A stretch of 20,205 nucleotides of DNA from Dehalococcoidales bacterium (GTDB lineage: Bacteria > Chloroflexota > Dehalococcoidia > Dehalococcoidales > CSSed11-197). The DNA is taken from positions 1-20,205 of the forward strand of contig JAQWDO010000008.1 of assembly GCA_028705415.1 (NCBI GenBank), in the 5' to 3' direction. The notes beneath the pieces were generated by a model, which searched no databases, had not been told where the DNA came from, and saw nothing but the letters and a program-made list of their open reading frames with translations. Positions 1-7,526 of this stretch are shown piece after piece (position 1 is the first letter of the stretch; the number at the start of each line of letters is the position of its first letter). A program made the position numbers and the translations under genes.

Positions 1-514
1 CAGCAGAGATTATTACCACATCGGCATGATCCGGCGGGTAACCTTCTGCGCCTCCCCATACCGGAAACACCATGAAATGCTTCAGGCGCAGCGATGCGGC
101 GAACTCCTGGGCTATGTTGGGATACTCGGTAGCAATGCGTATAGCTCTATCGCAATCAACCAAATCCCGGGCATGATTCCATGAGCTCTCCGGGCTAACT
201 GCCGCAAACAGGGACTGGCTTCCGTAACCGAGTGATTTCAGTTTAACCAGTGAGCAGGACGGATAGCGGCTGGTAAGCTCCTCAATCCATTCTTTTGAAC
301 ATATACCAACATCGTAATTACCGACAGATACCTGTATCGGAATATCCTTGTCCTGTAGTATTTTTATTTGAGCTCCGGGGAATCTGTCTGCTTTCAGGCG
401 ATACAGGCGTGCACTTTTGGAATAGTCATCCAGCCCCCATCCCGATTTCTCAAGCAAGTCAGATGTTTCGCCAAGCAGGGGCCCTTTAGGCAGGGCAATT
501 TTAAGCAAGTTCAT
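1..514 (-). CDS. hisG: ATP phosphoribosyltransferase catalytic subunit, short form (partial, 3' end outside window)
   Basis: First enzyme of histidine biosynthesis: joins ATP and PRPP to give phosphoribosyl-ATP in the cytoplasm. About 171 codons are visible with no stop before the left edge. The protein opens MNLLKIALPKGPLLGE, matching the HisG N-terminus, and continues with KILQDKDIPIQV and YDVGICSKEWIEE, typical of the HisG periplasmic-binding-like fold. The visible part ends at DHADVVIISA, just before the expected PRPP-binding loop, which lies outside. The ATG is set by the overlap with hisZ: it sits 14 bases before the end of hisZ, preceded by a G-rich AGGGGGG that may act as ribosome binding site. 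Association with hisZ implies the short HisG form (about 210 residues), which needs HisZ for activity. The family consensus reads PKGR near the start; here it is PKGP. Confidence 0.9.
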   Translation of the reverse strand, partial: MNLLKIALPKGPLLGETSDLLEKSGWGLDDYSKSARLYRLKADRFPGAQIKILQDKDIPIQVSVGNYDVGICSKEWIEELTSRYPSCSLVKLKSLGYGSQSLFAAVSPESSWNHARDLVDCDRAIRIATEYPNIAQEFAASLRLKHFMVFPVWGGAEGYPPDHADVVIISA

Positions 515-1745
515 CCCCCCTGGCAAGAATTTCGCAAGCCTCTTCTGCACTGGCCAGTCCTTTTCGTTTACCAGCAGAAATATCTTCCAGCATAAAACCC
601 GGAGATCCTGAACAGATTTCCAGGCAAAATCCTGCATTTTTATGCTCCGATTTTTCCGGTGCGATCACAATGTTGTAGCCAGCTTTCCTCATTTTTCGGG
701 CACTCTCAAGGGTTCGAAATGCTCCGCCACCGGCGTCTTTTATCAACACCTTTTCCCTGAATCCGGGTTCTTCATGCAAGCAAGCGGAAAGCCTTATCAG
801 TTTATCCATATACAAGCCAAAGCCAGCCGCCGGAACGTCTTTTCCGCCCAAAAGGCTAATAAGATTGTCGTATCTCCCGCCTCCTCCAATAATTTCATCC
901 CCGGATAATATATGGAAGATTATACCTGTGTAATACTCATAACCCTTGGCAGCGGCCAGGTTAATTTCGCATTCGACCCCCAGCGCCTGAATTGCCTCGG
1001 TGGTAGCAATAAAATCGTCAATAACACATTTTGAACCGGATAACGATTCATCCAGAAGAGCCTTCAGGTTTTTCAAGTAACCGGCAGATTTCCCATGCAT
1101 GCCCAGCATCAGGGAGAATAGCCTGGCGAGCTGCGGATTAGCTTCTTTGACCCTGTCGATAGCTTTTTCATTGCCATCCAGCAGTTCATCAAAAATACTG
1201 TTATACTCCTCGGCATCGAAACCGGATTGCTCGAGTAAAGCTGCGATCAAGCCCGAATGTGAAAGCCGCACGCGTACATCCGGAACAGCCAGCTTTGCTG
1301 CAACTTCCAGCGCAAGTGCCACCAGTTCGCCATCCGCTACTGCTGAGCTTGAACCGATATATTCCGCCCCGAGTTGCCAGCGTTCCCGGTTTTTCTTGCC
1401 GGTATCATCGAACATAAACGTATTGGCTACATAGCAGAGTTTAGCCTGAGGTTGCCCGGCCAGGCATTCAGCATACATCCGCGCAACCGGGATCGTCGTA
1501 TCCGGCCTTAATACAACTCTTTCGCCGCTCCAACCGTCCCAGTCAAGGAATGAGTAGGTACGCCGGAGCTTCCCCGGTGTCAGAGTGCCTGCTGAAGTAA
1601 ACAAATAAAGGTACTCGATTGTCGGAGTACGAACTTCCTGGTATCCCCAACCGCGGGCTGCCTGCAGAAAAACCGATTCCGCTTGTCTGAAAGCGGCCAT
1701 TTCTACGGGCAGCATGTCTTTAAATCCTTTACATCGCTGAATCAT
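501..1745 (-). CDS. hisZ: ATP phosphoribosyltransferase regulatory subunit HisZ
   Basis: HisZ is a histidyl-tRNA synthetase paralogue that lost aminoacylation and forms a hetero-octamer with short HisG, giving catalysis and histidine feedback control. The 414-residue protein keeps the class II synthetase core: an N-terminal GFKDMLP, a motif-2-like stretch around residues 104-131 (RERWQLGAEYIG), EYYTG near 270-274, GGGGRYDNL at 287-295 and AAGFG at 306-310. The C-terminal part is not a clear anticodon-binding domain, and the gene directly overlaps hisG by 14 bases. Both points favour HisZ over a true HisS. The ATG is preceded by GAAAGG at a suitable distance. A promoter lies about 35-60 bases upstream. 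hisZ and hisG form one operon leaving the window on the left. Confidence 0.88.
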   Translation of the reverse strand: MIQRCKGFKDMLPVEMAAFRQAESVFLQAARGWGYQEVRTPTIEYLYLFTSAGTLTPGKLRRTYSFLDWDGWSGERVVLRPDTTIPVARMYAECLAGQPQAKLCYVANTFMFDDTGKKNRERWQLGAEYIGSSSAVADGELVALALEVAAKLAVPDVRVRLSHSGLIAALLEQSGFDAEEYNSIFDELLDGNEKAIDRVKEANPQLARLFSLMLGMHGKSAGYLKNLKALLDESLSGSKCVIDDFIATTEAIQALGVECEINLAAAKGYEYYTGIIFHILSGDEIIGGGGRYDNLISLLGGKDVPAAGFGLYMDKLIRLSACLHEEPGFREKVLIKDAGGGAFRTLESARKMRKAGYNIVIAPEKSEHKNAGFCLEICSGSPGFMLEDISAGKRKGLASAEEACEILARGDELA

Positions 1746-1779
1746 TTCTCACAACCTTTCTAACCTTTAAAACCTGTCA

Positions 1780-1808
1780 ATTCTACAATAGAACATGGCT
1801 TCATTCAA
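1780..1808 (-). promoter_or_regulatory. hisZG sigma-70 type promoter
   Basis: On the minus strand TTGAAT (1803-1808) is followed after 17 bases by TAGAAT (1780-1785). Predicted start near 1773 gives a leader of about 28 bases containing the GAAAGG ribosome binding site. A second possible -10 (TATAAT, 1813-1818) lies further upstream with a poorer -35. Confidence 0.55.
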
Positions 1809-1842
1809 CTTTATTATACCTGTTTTCAGCCCTGGATGGCAG

Positions 1843-1871
1843 TTGCGCTCACATTAAAGCAAGGTTATACT
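1843..1871 (+). promoter_or_regulatory. nfeD promoter, predicted leaderless transcript
   Basis: TTGCGC (1843-1848), 17-base spacer, TATACT (1866-1871). Only six bases separate the -10 box from the ATG at 1878, so the predicted transcription start coincides with the start codon. It is divergent from the hisZ promoter. Confidence 0.6.
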
Positions 1872-1877
1872 CTAATC

Positions 1878-3215
1878 ATGAAACCTCAAGTGCTGCGTAA
1901 AGCCAGTCTGCTGTTATTGCCGGTTTTGGTTCTGCTTGCCGGTATCGCTCCCGAACCTGCATCAGCTGCAGATAACGACGCCCTCATAATTACCACGCTT
2001 GATCTGGAAGGAGTGATTACACCTGTCCAGGCAGAATACCTGTCCCGTGTATTCGATGAAGCTGAAGAGAACGGTTCCGGCCTGGTAGTCATCTTAATGG
2101 ACACTCCCGGCGGGCTGGATGAAGCCATGCGGGACATTATCCGCTTAATAAACAACGCACCAATGCCGGTAGCTGTATATGTAGTTCCGGGAGGCAGAGC
2201 TGCGTCAGCGGGTTTTTATATTACAATAGCGGCAGACATCGCCGCTATGGCTCCCAATACTGCAATTGGAGCTGCTACTCCGGTTTCTCTCGGTAGCGAC
2301 GGCGAAACCGAAATCAGTGATGAAATGAAAGCCAAGCTTCTCAATGATTCTATAGCTTATGCAAGGGCACTGGCCGAGGCACGTGGCCGCAATGCCGAAT
2401 GGGCTGAACTGGCAGTGCGTGAAGCAGCTTCAGTATCTGCAGGAGAAGCGCTGGCTCTCAATGTTATTGACATTGTTTCACCAAATCTTCAAAGCCTGTT
2501 AAACGACATGGACGCCCGTGCAATTACCCGCCCTGATGGCTCTGTAATTACACTGCATACTACAGATGTTCAGGTTATCCATATCGGCATGAGCTTTATT
2601 GAAGGTTTGCTTCTGGCTCTTACCGATCCCAATATTTCTTATATTTTACTTAGCCTGGCAATCCTGGGGATTACTGTTGAAATATTTAATCCGGGGCTTA
2701 TTTTCCCGGGGGTGGTTGGAGTCATTTCCGGCCTGCTGGCTTTCTATTCACTTGGCGTCCTGCCGGTGAACTATACCGGAATTATTCTGATGGTTGTTGC
2801 CATTGGCCTCTTTATAGCTGAAGTTTTTACCCCGACGTTCGGAATACTTACTGCCGGAGGAATCGTTTCTTTCGGCATCGGTTCTTTAATTTTATTCAAA
2901 GGAGGGCCGTTGTTTAGCGTGAATCCATGGTTAATAGCAATAATACTGGTGGTTATAACTGGTATACTGGTTTTCGTTATTCAGAGGGTAGCAGCAGCAC
3001 ACCGTACCCAGGCTTCTACCGGCAGTGAGCATTTCAGGGAGAAAGAAGCGTCGGTCCGAACAACCCTGTCCCCTTCCGGCACAGTCTTTGTCGAAGGGGA
3101 AATTTGGAGAGCTGTTCTGGACGAGGGAACAGCAGAGCCAGGGGAAACAGTTATCATTAAAAGGTCGGAAGGCCTGACCCTTTATGTATCCAAATTAGAA
3201 AAAGGAGGCAGTTAA
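1878..3215 (+). CDS. NfeD-type membrane-bound serine protease (long form, ClpP-class)
   Basis: Membrane protease that in the studied archaeal pair (PH1510) cleaves the partner stomatin near its C-terminus. The 445-residue protein has a signal peptide (about 1-30), then a ClpP/SppA-like protease domain with MDTPGG near 74-79 and the nucleophile serine in GGRAASAG (Ser110). The lysine of the Ser-Lys dyad is probably Lys151 or Lys153 before LLNDSIAYARALAE. Four to five membrane segments follow (about 240-375), then a C-terminal NfeD OB-fold with SPSGTVFVEGEIWRA. An in-frame ATG at 1836 is less likely: the shorter form starts directly with a signal peptide, and 1836 lies upstream of the predicted transcript start. 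The stop overlaps the next start by one base (TAATG), so the two are translationally coupled. Confidence 0.85.
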   Translation: MKPQVLRKASLLLLPVLVLLAGIAPEPASAADNDALIITTLDLEGVITPVQAEYLSRVFDEAEENGSGLVVILMDTPGGLDEAMRDIIRLINNAPMPVAVYVVPGGRAASAGFYITIAADIAAMAPNTAIGAATPVSLGSDGETEISDEMKAKLLNDSIAYARALAEARGRNAEWAELAVREAASVSAGEALALNVIDIVSPNLQSLLNDMDARAITRPDGSVITLHTTDVQVIHIGMSFIEGLLLALTDPNISYILLSLAILGITVEIFNPGLIFPGVVGVISGLLAFYSLGVLPVNYTGIILMVVAIGLFIAEVFTPTFGILTAGGIVSFGIGSLILFKGGPLFSVNPWLIAIILVVITGILVFVIQRVAAAHRTQASTGSEHFREKEASVRTTLSPSGTVFVEGEIWRAVLDEGTAEPGETVIIKRSEGLTLYVSKLEKGGS

Positions 3216-3976
3216 TGGATTACATATATCTGGCAATAGGATTATTTCTCCTGTTTACCATCATCAGTATGTCCGTTCGAGTGGTATCCGAGTACGAAAG
3301 AGGTGTCATTTTTCGTCTCGGCAGACTCATTGGAGCCAAGGGCCCCGGTTTATTCTTCATAATCCCGTTCATAGATCGTATGGTTAAGGTTGACCTCCGG
3401 GTCGTAACTATGGATGTGCCTTCTCAAGATGTTATTACCAAGGATAACGTTACAGTCCGGGTAAATGCAGTTGTGTATTTCCGTGTTGTTAACCCAACGG
3501 ACGTGGTAGTAAAAGTCCTCGATCATATCAAGGCAACCTCACAAATCTCCCAGACAACCCTTCGCAACGTACTTGGTCAATCTGAACTTGATGAGCTTCT
3601 CAGCAAACGAGAGCAACTCAACCAGACGTTGCAGGAGATTATTGATGAACACACCGATCCATGGGGAGTAAAGGTCAGCACGGTTGAGATCAAGGACGTA
3701 GAGCTTCCGGAAACCATGCGCCGCTCCATGGCAAGGCAGGCAGAAGCGGAAAGAGAAAGAAGAGCCAAGGTCATCCACGCTGATGGCGAATTCCAGGCGT
3801 CTGCCAGGCTGGCTGATGCTGCCAATGTAATCGCCAAAGAACCGGTTACGCTGCAGCTTCGTTACCTTCAGACTTTAACCGAAATCGCCACTGAAAAGAG
3901 CAGCACAATAGTATTCCCGTTACCTATAGACATGCTTAATGCTTTCACAAAGAGGGAAAACAAGGAATCCAAATAG
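3215..3976 (+). CDS. Slipin / stomatin-like SPFH (band 7) membrane protein
   Basis: SPFH-domain scaffold of membrane microdomains and likely partner or substrate of the NfeD protease upstream. The 253-residue protein starts with one hydrophobic segment (about 3-23). It continues into the band 7 domain with YERGVIFRLGR, GPGLFFIIPF and DVPSQDVITKDNVTVRVNAVVYFRV, all typical of slipins. A charged helical stretch follows (RRSMARQAEAERERRAKV), and a conserved hydrophobic tail SSTIVFPLPIDML lies close to the C-terminus. The start follows a perfect AAGGAGG and overlaps the nfeD stop by one base. A strong hairpin terminator lies directly downstream. NfeD-slipin operons are widespread in bacteria and archaea, so the pairing is firm while the cellular task remains general membrane quality control. 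Confidence 0.88.
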   Translation: MDYIYLAIGLFLLFTIISMSVRVVSEYERGVIFRLGRLIGAKGPGLFFIIPFIDRMVKVDLRVVTMDVPSQDVITKDNVTVRVNAVVYFRVVNPTDVVVKVLDHIKATSQISQTTLRNVLGQSELDELLSKREQLNQTLQEIIDEHTDPWGVKVSTVEIKDVELPETMRRSMARQAEAERERRAKVIHADGEFQASARLADAANVIAKEPVTLQLRYLQTLTEIATEKSSTIVFPLPIDMLNAFTKRENKESK

Positions 3977-3980
3977 CTGT

Positions 3981-4019
3981 ATAACCGCCTGCCGCCATTT
4001 TCGTGCGGCAGGCGGTTAT
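3981..4019. terminator. Bidirectional hairpin terminator between slipin and birA
   Basis: Perfect 15-base-pair stem (ATAACCGCCTGCCGC at 3981-3995 with its complement at 4005-4019) and a 9-base loop. It lies between the slipin stop and the convergent biotin ligase stop at 4022-4024. The flanking T-run is short, but the stem is long, GC-rich and correctly placed for both genes. Confidence 0.8.
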
Positions 4020-4021
4020 TC

Positions 4022-4789
4022 TTATTCCAGAGTTACATCCCCTGCACTTATAATAACTTCTTCTCCGGACTCAGTCTCAAGCAAAAGGCTGCCTTCAGGA
4101 GTGACGTCCCTCGCCAAACCCCTCAGAAATGAAGGGCCATGCATTATACTGACTTCCCTGCCAAGTGTAACCAATCGGCTTTTCCATTGGTCTAACAAAC
4201 TGTTGCCGCTTTTTAACCCGCAGTAGAGTCGGTCGGTATTTTCCATAAGGTGGTGGAAAAATCCCTGTGCATCAATGGCTCTCCCGACTTCAACGGCAAG
4301 GCTGGCAGGAGCTATCAGCATTTCCCGAAAACCGGTCATATTGGAGTTTATATTAATTCCCATGCCAATTACAGCAAAAATTACAGTATCAGCAAGAACC
4401 CGGCTTTCAATCAGCACCCCGGCAACTTTCCTCCCTCCTATCAGAACATCATTTGGCCATTTTATTCCTGCTTCTTTAACCCCGTACTGTTCTATGGTAT
4501 CCAAAATCGAGAGGGACCCGCACATAACCAGCTCGGAAAGCCAGCTCTTTTCAGGATAACAAAGAATTGATAATGCAAGACTGCCCTCCGGAGAGAACCA
4601 CGTCCTCCCCTGTCTGCCGCGACCACCAGTCTGCTGACCAGCAACTATGACCAGCCCTTCTTTATCCCCTGATAATCCTTTTTCACGGGCAACATCCATA
4701 GTGGAATAGAGAGCCGGATAATAATTGATTTCGCAACCAATCAGCCTTGTATCCATTCTTCCCGCAAGCCCTGAATAGATATCGTCCAT
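4022..4789 (-). CDS. birA: Biotin--[acetyl-CoA-carboxylase] ligase, class I (no DNA-binding domain)
   Basis: Activates biotin to biotinyl-AMP and transfers it to the acceptor lysine of biotin carboxyl carrier proteins. The 255-residue protein has the biotin/adenylate loop GGRGRQGR at 55-62, followed by TWFSPEGSLALSI. The KWPND motif at 110-114 contains the catalytic lysine, and GGRKVAGVLIES follows. A short C-terminal SH3-like domain ends the protein. There is no N-terminal winged helix, so unlike E. coli BirA it should not itself act as a repressor. The ATG is preceded by AAAGGAA. It is convergent with slipin and shares its terminator. pilT lies 89 bases upstream on the same strand, so co-transcription is possible; no separate promoter was convincing. 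Confidence 0.9.
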   Translation of the reverse strand: MDDIYSGLAGRMDTRLIGCEINYYPALYSTMDVAREKGLSGDKEGLVIVAGQQTGGRGRQGRTWFSPEGSLALSILCYPEKSWLSELVMCGSLSILDTIEQYGVKEAGIKWPNDVLIGGRKVAGVLIESRVLADTVIFAVIGMGININSNMTGFREMLIAPASLAVEVGRAIDAQGFFHHLMENTDRLYCGLKSGNSLLDQWKSRLVTLGREVSIMHGPSFLRGLARDVTPEGSLLLETESGEEVIISAGDVTLE

Positions 4790-4878
4790 AACACATTCCT
4801 TTAAAGCATCTTAATTCTCACGCGATTAACATTCTCGCCTATCCAGTTGGCTGTGGCTGATGCTCGCAGATTATGCTG

Positions 4879-5970
4879 CTATCTTCCTCTGGGAGTGTAT
4901 CCTCCCCCCGCCTTAAACTGGAGAATTTTTTCAAGCCTTTCCGGATTGGAGCTCTTGGATAAAGCTTCTTCCTTCGACACCATCCCATCCGCAACCAGTT
5001 CAGCCAGTGACTGGTCAAGTGTTATCATGCCGTCCTTGTTATTCAGCTGTATGACATTGGGTAATTCATATGTTCTTCCGTCACGGATGAGATTCCTTAC
5101 CGCCGAATTGGCCAGCATTATCTCAAAAGCCGCAGCGCGCCCCTTTCCGTTGTCTTTCGGTAATAATGCCTGTGAAAGTATACCCTCAATGCTTTGCGAT
5201 ACCTGCATCCGGATCTGAGCCTGTTGAGCAGAGGGGAACATATCGATTATACGGTCAACCGTCTGGGTTGCATCTCTGGTATGCAGTGTACCCAATACAA
5301 GATGGCCTGTTTCAGCTGCTCTTATAGCTATCGACATGGTGTCTATATCCCTCATTTCACCAATAACAATCACATCCGGGTCCTGCCTCAATGAATGGAC
5401 AAGCGCGGCATTGAATGACTTGGTATCATCACCCAGGTCTCTTTGCGCAATCAGGCTTTTCTTGTTGCGATGAAGATACTCGATCGGGTCCTCAATCGTG
5501 ATTATATTGCAGGCCTTCGTTTCATTAAGATAATCTATCATGGCAGCCATGGTGGTTGATTTCCCGCTGCCGGTTGGGCCGGTAATCAAAATCATACCCC
5601 TTGGCTTCAAGATCAATTGTTTGCAGATCTGCGGGAGAGAAAGCTCATCAATGGTCAATATCTTGAAAGGCACAACCCTGAATGCCATACTTATAGTGCC
5701 CCGCTGCTGCATTGCATTAACCCTGAATCGGGCTAACCCGGAAACAGAATAGGCAAAATCAAGCTCACGTTCTTTATAAAATTCTTCTCTCTGCTCCGGG
5801 GAGGTTACATACTCAAAAGCAGCCTCCATTTCTGCCATGCCCATTTTAGGGAAATCTTCCTGCACTATCAGCGCTCCATCTATACGGAATACCGGCTGGC
5901 TGGGAACTCTCAGATGAACATCAGACGCACCAACTTCAACCATTTTTCTTAATATTTCGTCTATACTCAC
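4879..5970 (-). CDS. pilT: PilT-type twitching/retraction ATPase
   Basis: Hexameric ATPase that powers type IV pilus retraction at the inner face of the membrane. The 363-residue length is normal for PilT. Visible motifs are an N-terminal ASDVHLRV, Walker A GPTGSGKS at 131-138, and the Asp box around ITIEDPIEYLH (157-167). The Walker B region DPDVIVIGEMRD (197-208) follows, then the PilT-type AIRAAETGHLV (215-225) and the His box GTLHT (227-231). The start is GTG: it is preceded by AGGAGAGG at good spacing, and an in-frame stop lies just upstream. No other pilus genes are in the window, so the rest of the machine must be elsewhere. PilB is excluded by the short N-terminus and by the motifs. 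Confidence 0.92.
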   Translation of the reverse strand: MSIDEILRKMVEVGASDVHLRVPSQPVFRIDGALIVQEDFPKMGMAEMEAAFEYVTSPEQREEFYKERELDFAYSVSGLARFRVNAMQQRGTISMAFRVVPFKILTIDELSLPQICKQLILKPRGMILITGPTGSGKSTTMAAMIDYLNETKACNIITIEDPIEYLHRNKKSLIAQRDLGDDTKSFNAALVHSLRQDPDVIVIGEMRDIDTMSIAIRAAETGHLVLGTLHTRDATQTVDRIIDMFPSAQQAQIRMQVSQSIEGILSQALLPKDNGKGRAAAFEIMLANSAVRNLIRDGRTYELPNVIQLNNKDGMITLDQSLAELVADGMVSKEEALSKSSNPERLEKILQFKAGGGYTPRGR

Positions 5971-6139
5971 TATTCACACCTCTCCTAAATAATCTAACAA
6001 TCCCGAACTTTGCGGCGCACGTGTATTAATAAACCTGCTTAATAGAGAATGCACATTTTCCTTCTGTCCTGTATTTTAGAGCAGCCGGCTATCAACGGTC
6101 TAGTATCCACCTGATATGTTTATAATTGACAATAGCTAA

Positions 6140-6159
6140 AGGCCAGGTAAACCTGGCCT
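6140..6159. repeat. Inverted repeat upstream of the homocysteine operon
   Basis: AGGCCAGGT (6140-6148) and ACCTGGCCT (6151-6159) are perfect complements separated by AA. There is no T-run after it on either strand, so an ordinary terminator is unlikely. It lies about 70 bases upstream of the HcyBio -35 box and could be an operator. Confidence 0.5.
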
Positions 6160-6215
6160 GCCCTTGGTAACAACTTGTGCAAAAAGATGTTTTAAACTTG
6201 CTCAATATTAATGAC

Positions 6216-6226
6216 TTCGGCCCGAA
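6216..6226. promoter_or_regulatory. Short palindrome abutting the HcyBio -35 box
   Basis: TTCGG-C-CCGAA ends two bases before the TTGACA box at 6229. Position and symmetry fit a regulator half-site pair, but no known regulon motif is recognised. Confidence 0.3.
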
Positions 6227-6228
6227 AA

Positions 6229-6257
6229 TTGACAGCCAGTCAGCTTAATATTATGAT
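6229..6257 (+). promoter_or_regulatory. Promoter of the homocysteine-biosynthesis operon
   Basis: Consensus TTGACA (6229-6234), 17-base spacer, TATGAT (6252-6257). Predicted start near 6264 gives a leader of about 27 bases before the ATG at 6291. This places the 6140-6159 inverted repeat upstream of the transcript rather than in it. Confidence 0.7.
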
Positions 6258-6290
6258 TTAATCCTGTTCTTGTATCTGGATGTGAACTTT

Positions 6291-7508
6291 ATGTCAAAGA
6301 CTATAGAAGAAATTAACTCCAAAATCAGGTCCGGTAAAGTCGTAGTAGTTAATGCTGAGGAAGTTATTGATATCGTCCGGCACAGGGGCTTAAGCCAGGC
6401 TGCAAGCGAAATTGATGTTGTAACTACCGGCACATTCGCGCCAATGTGCTCCTCGGGAATTTATTTCAATATCGGGCATTCCAAACCAAGAATTAAACTG
6501 GAAGCCGGCAAGACATATCTTAATGACGTACCTGCTTATACCGGTTTTGCCGCAACTGATGTAATGATCGGGGCGACTGCGCTACCCGAAGATGATCCGA
6601 GAAACAAAATTCATCCGGGGGATTTCAATTATGGCGGCGGGCATGTTATAGAAGATCTGGTATCCGGCAAAGACATAACTCTTTCTGCTACTTCTTATGG
6701 TACCGATTGCTACCCGCGAAAAAAGCTGGATACTTTAATAAACATCCAGAGTCTGAATGAAGCTGTGTTCTTCAGCCTTCGCAACTGCTATCAGAATTAC
6801 AATGTTGCCGTAAATACATCAGACAAAACGATTTACACTTACCTGGGCATCATTAAACCCCGTCTTGGAAATGCAATGTACTGTTCCGCCGGGCAGCTTT
6901 CCCCGCTCCTCAATGACCCGTACTATAAAACCATCGGTATTGGAACAAGGTTATTCCTTGGAGGGGGGACCGGCTATATTTCGTGGCACGGAACCCAGCA
7001 CAGTCCCAGTGCCCCCAGAACCGATAACGGCGTACCTAAAAGAGGGGCTGCAACCCTGTCTCTCACGGGCGATCTTAAACAAATGAATGCACGCTGGCTG
7101 CGTGGTGTAAGCATGCAGGGTTACGGGGCCTCCCTGGGGGTTGGAGTTGGTATTCCTATCCCAATACTTAATGAAGAGATTCTCGAATACACAGCGATCA
7201 CCGACGAAGATATTTTTACTGCGGTTGTAGATTATTCAACGGCATTTCCAAATAATTTGCCCGATATCCTCGGAGAAACAAGCTACGCCCAATTGAAAAG
7301 CGGAACTATCCGGCTGGGAAGCAAATCCATTCCAACCGCCTCCCTTTCCAGCTACCGGCGAGCTTTGGAAATATCAAATATTTTAAAAGACTGGATTGCC
7401 AGCGGTAATTTCCTTTTAACTGCACCGGTTGCCCCTATACCAGGGGCTGAAAGCGGCCAGAGTACCAGACCGCTTAATTACCGGCCGGTAGAAAGAAACA
7501 ACTGCTGA
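6291..7508 (+). CDS. Homocysteine biosynthesis protein, COG1900 / HcyBio family
   Basis: Family shown genetically in Methanosarcina acetivorans (MA1821) to act with an NIL-ferredoxin in making homocysteine from aspartate semialdehyde and a sulfide or persulfide donor. The 405-residue protein opens MSKTIEEINSKIRSGKVVVV. It has the family-like cores TTGTFAPMCSSG, GATALPEDDP, NYGGGHVIEDLVSGK and FLGGGTGYISWHGTQH. Cys53 and Cys140 (in SYGTDC) are candidates for the persulfide-carrying cysteines described for the family. The ATG at 6291 is preferred over an in-frame TTG at 6270 because its N-terminus matches the family; no strong ribosome binding site is visible. It is the first gene of a tight operon with the NIL-ferredoxin (18-base gap) and UPF0280. 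Family assignment is firm; the exact reaction in this host is inferred. Confidence 0.88.
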   Translation: MSKTIEEINSKIRSGKVVVVNAEEVIDIVRHRGLSQAASEIDVVTTGTFAPMCSSGIYFNIGHSKPRIKLEAGKTYLNDVPAYTGFAATDVMIGATALPEDDPRNKIHPGDFNYGGGHVIEDLVSGKDITLSATSYGTDCYPRKKLDTLINIQSLNEAVFFSLRNCYQNYNVAVNTSDKTIYTYLGIIKPRLGNAMYCSAGQLSPLLNDPYYKTIGIGTRLFLGGGTGYISWHGTQHSPSAPRTDNGVPKRGAATLSLTGDLKQMNARWLRGVSMQGYGASLGVGVGIPIPILNEEILEYTAITDEDIFTAVVDYSTAFPNNLPDILGETSYAQLKSGTIRLGSKSIPTASLSSYRRALEISNILKDWIASGNFLLTAPVAPIPGAESGQSTRPLNYRPVERNNC

Positions 7509-7526
7509 TAAAGGCGTGGAATTATT

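Larger units (their letters stand above)
5971..6290. other. Intergenic region between divergent pilT and the homocysteine operon
   Basis: About 320 bases without a convincing gene. It holds the HcyBio promoter (6229-6257), an inverted repeat at 6140-6159 and a short palindrome at 6216-6226. I looked for SAM, SAH and cobalamin riboswitch signatures, expected near methionine-related genes, and saw none. No clear pilT promoter could be assigned. Confidence 0.6.

Noticed and set aside
501..1745. Histidyl-tRNA synthetase (hisS) instead of hisZ
   Set aside because: Direct overlap with hisG and the lack of a clear anticodon-binding domain point to HisZ.
1836..1877. Upstream ATG extending nfeD by 14 residues
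   Set aside because: The extra residues would precede a complete signal peptide, lack a ribosome binding site, and overlap the promoter boxes.
6270..6290. Upstream TTG start for the COG1900 gene
   Set aside because: It adds seven residues not seen at family N-termini; the ATG at 6291 fits better.
6100..6290. SAM or cobalamin riboswitch before the homocysteine operon
   Set aside because: No conserved core of these riboswitches is visible, and the only hairpin lies upstream of the predicted transcription start.
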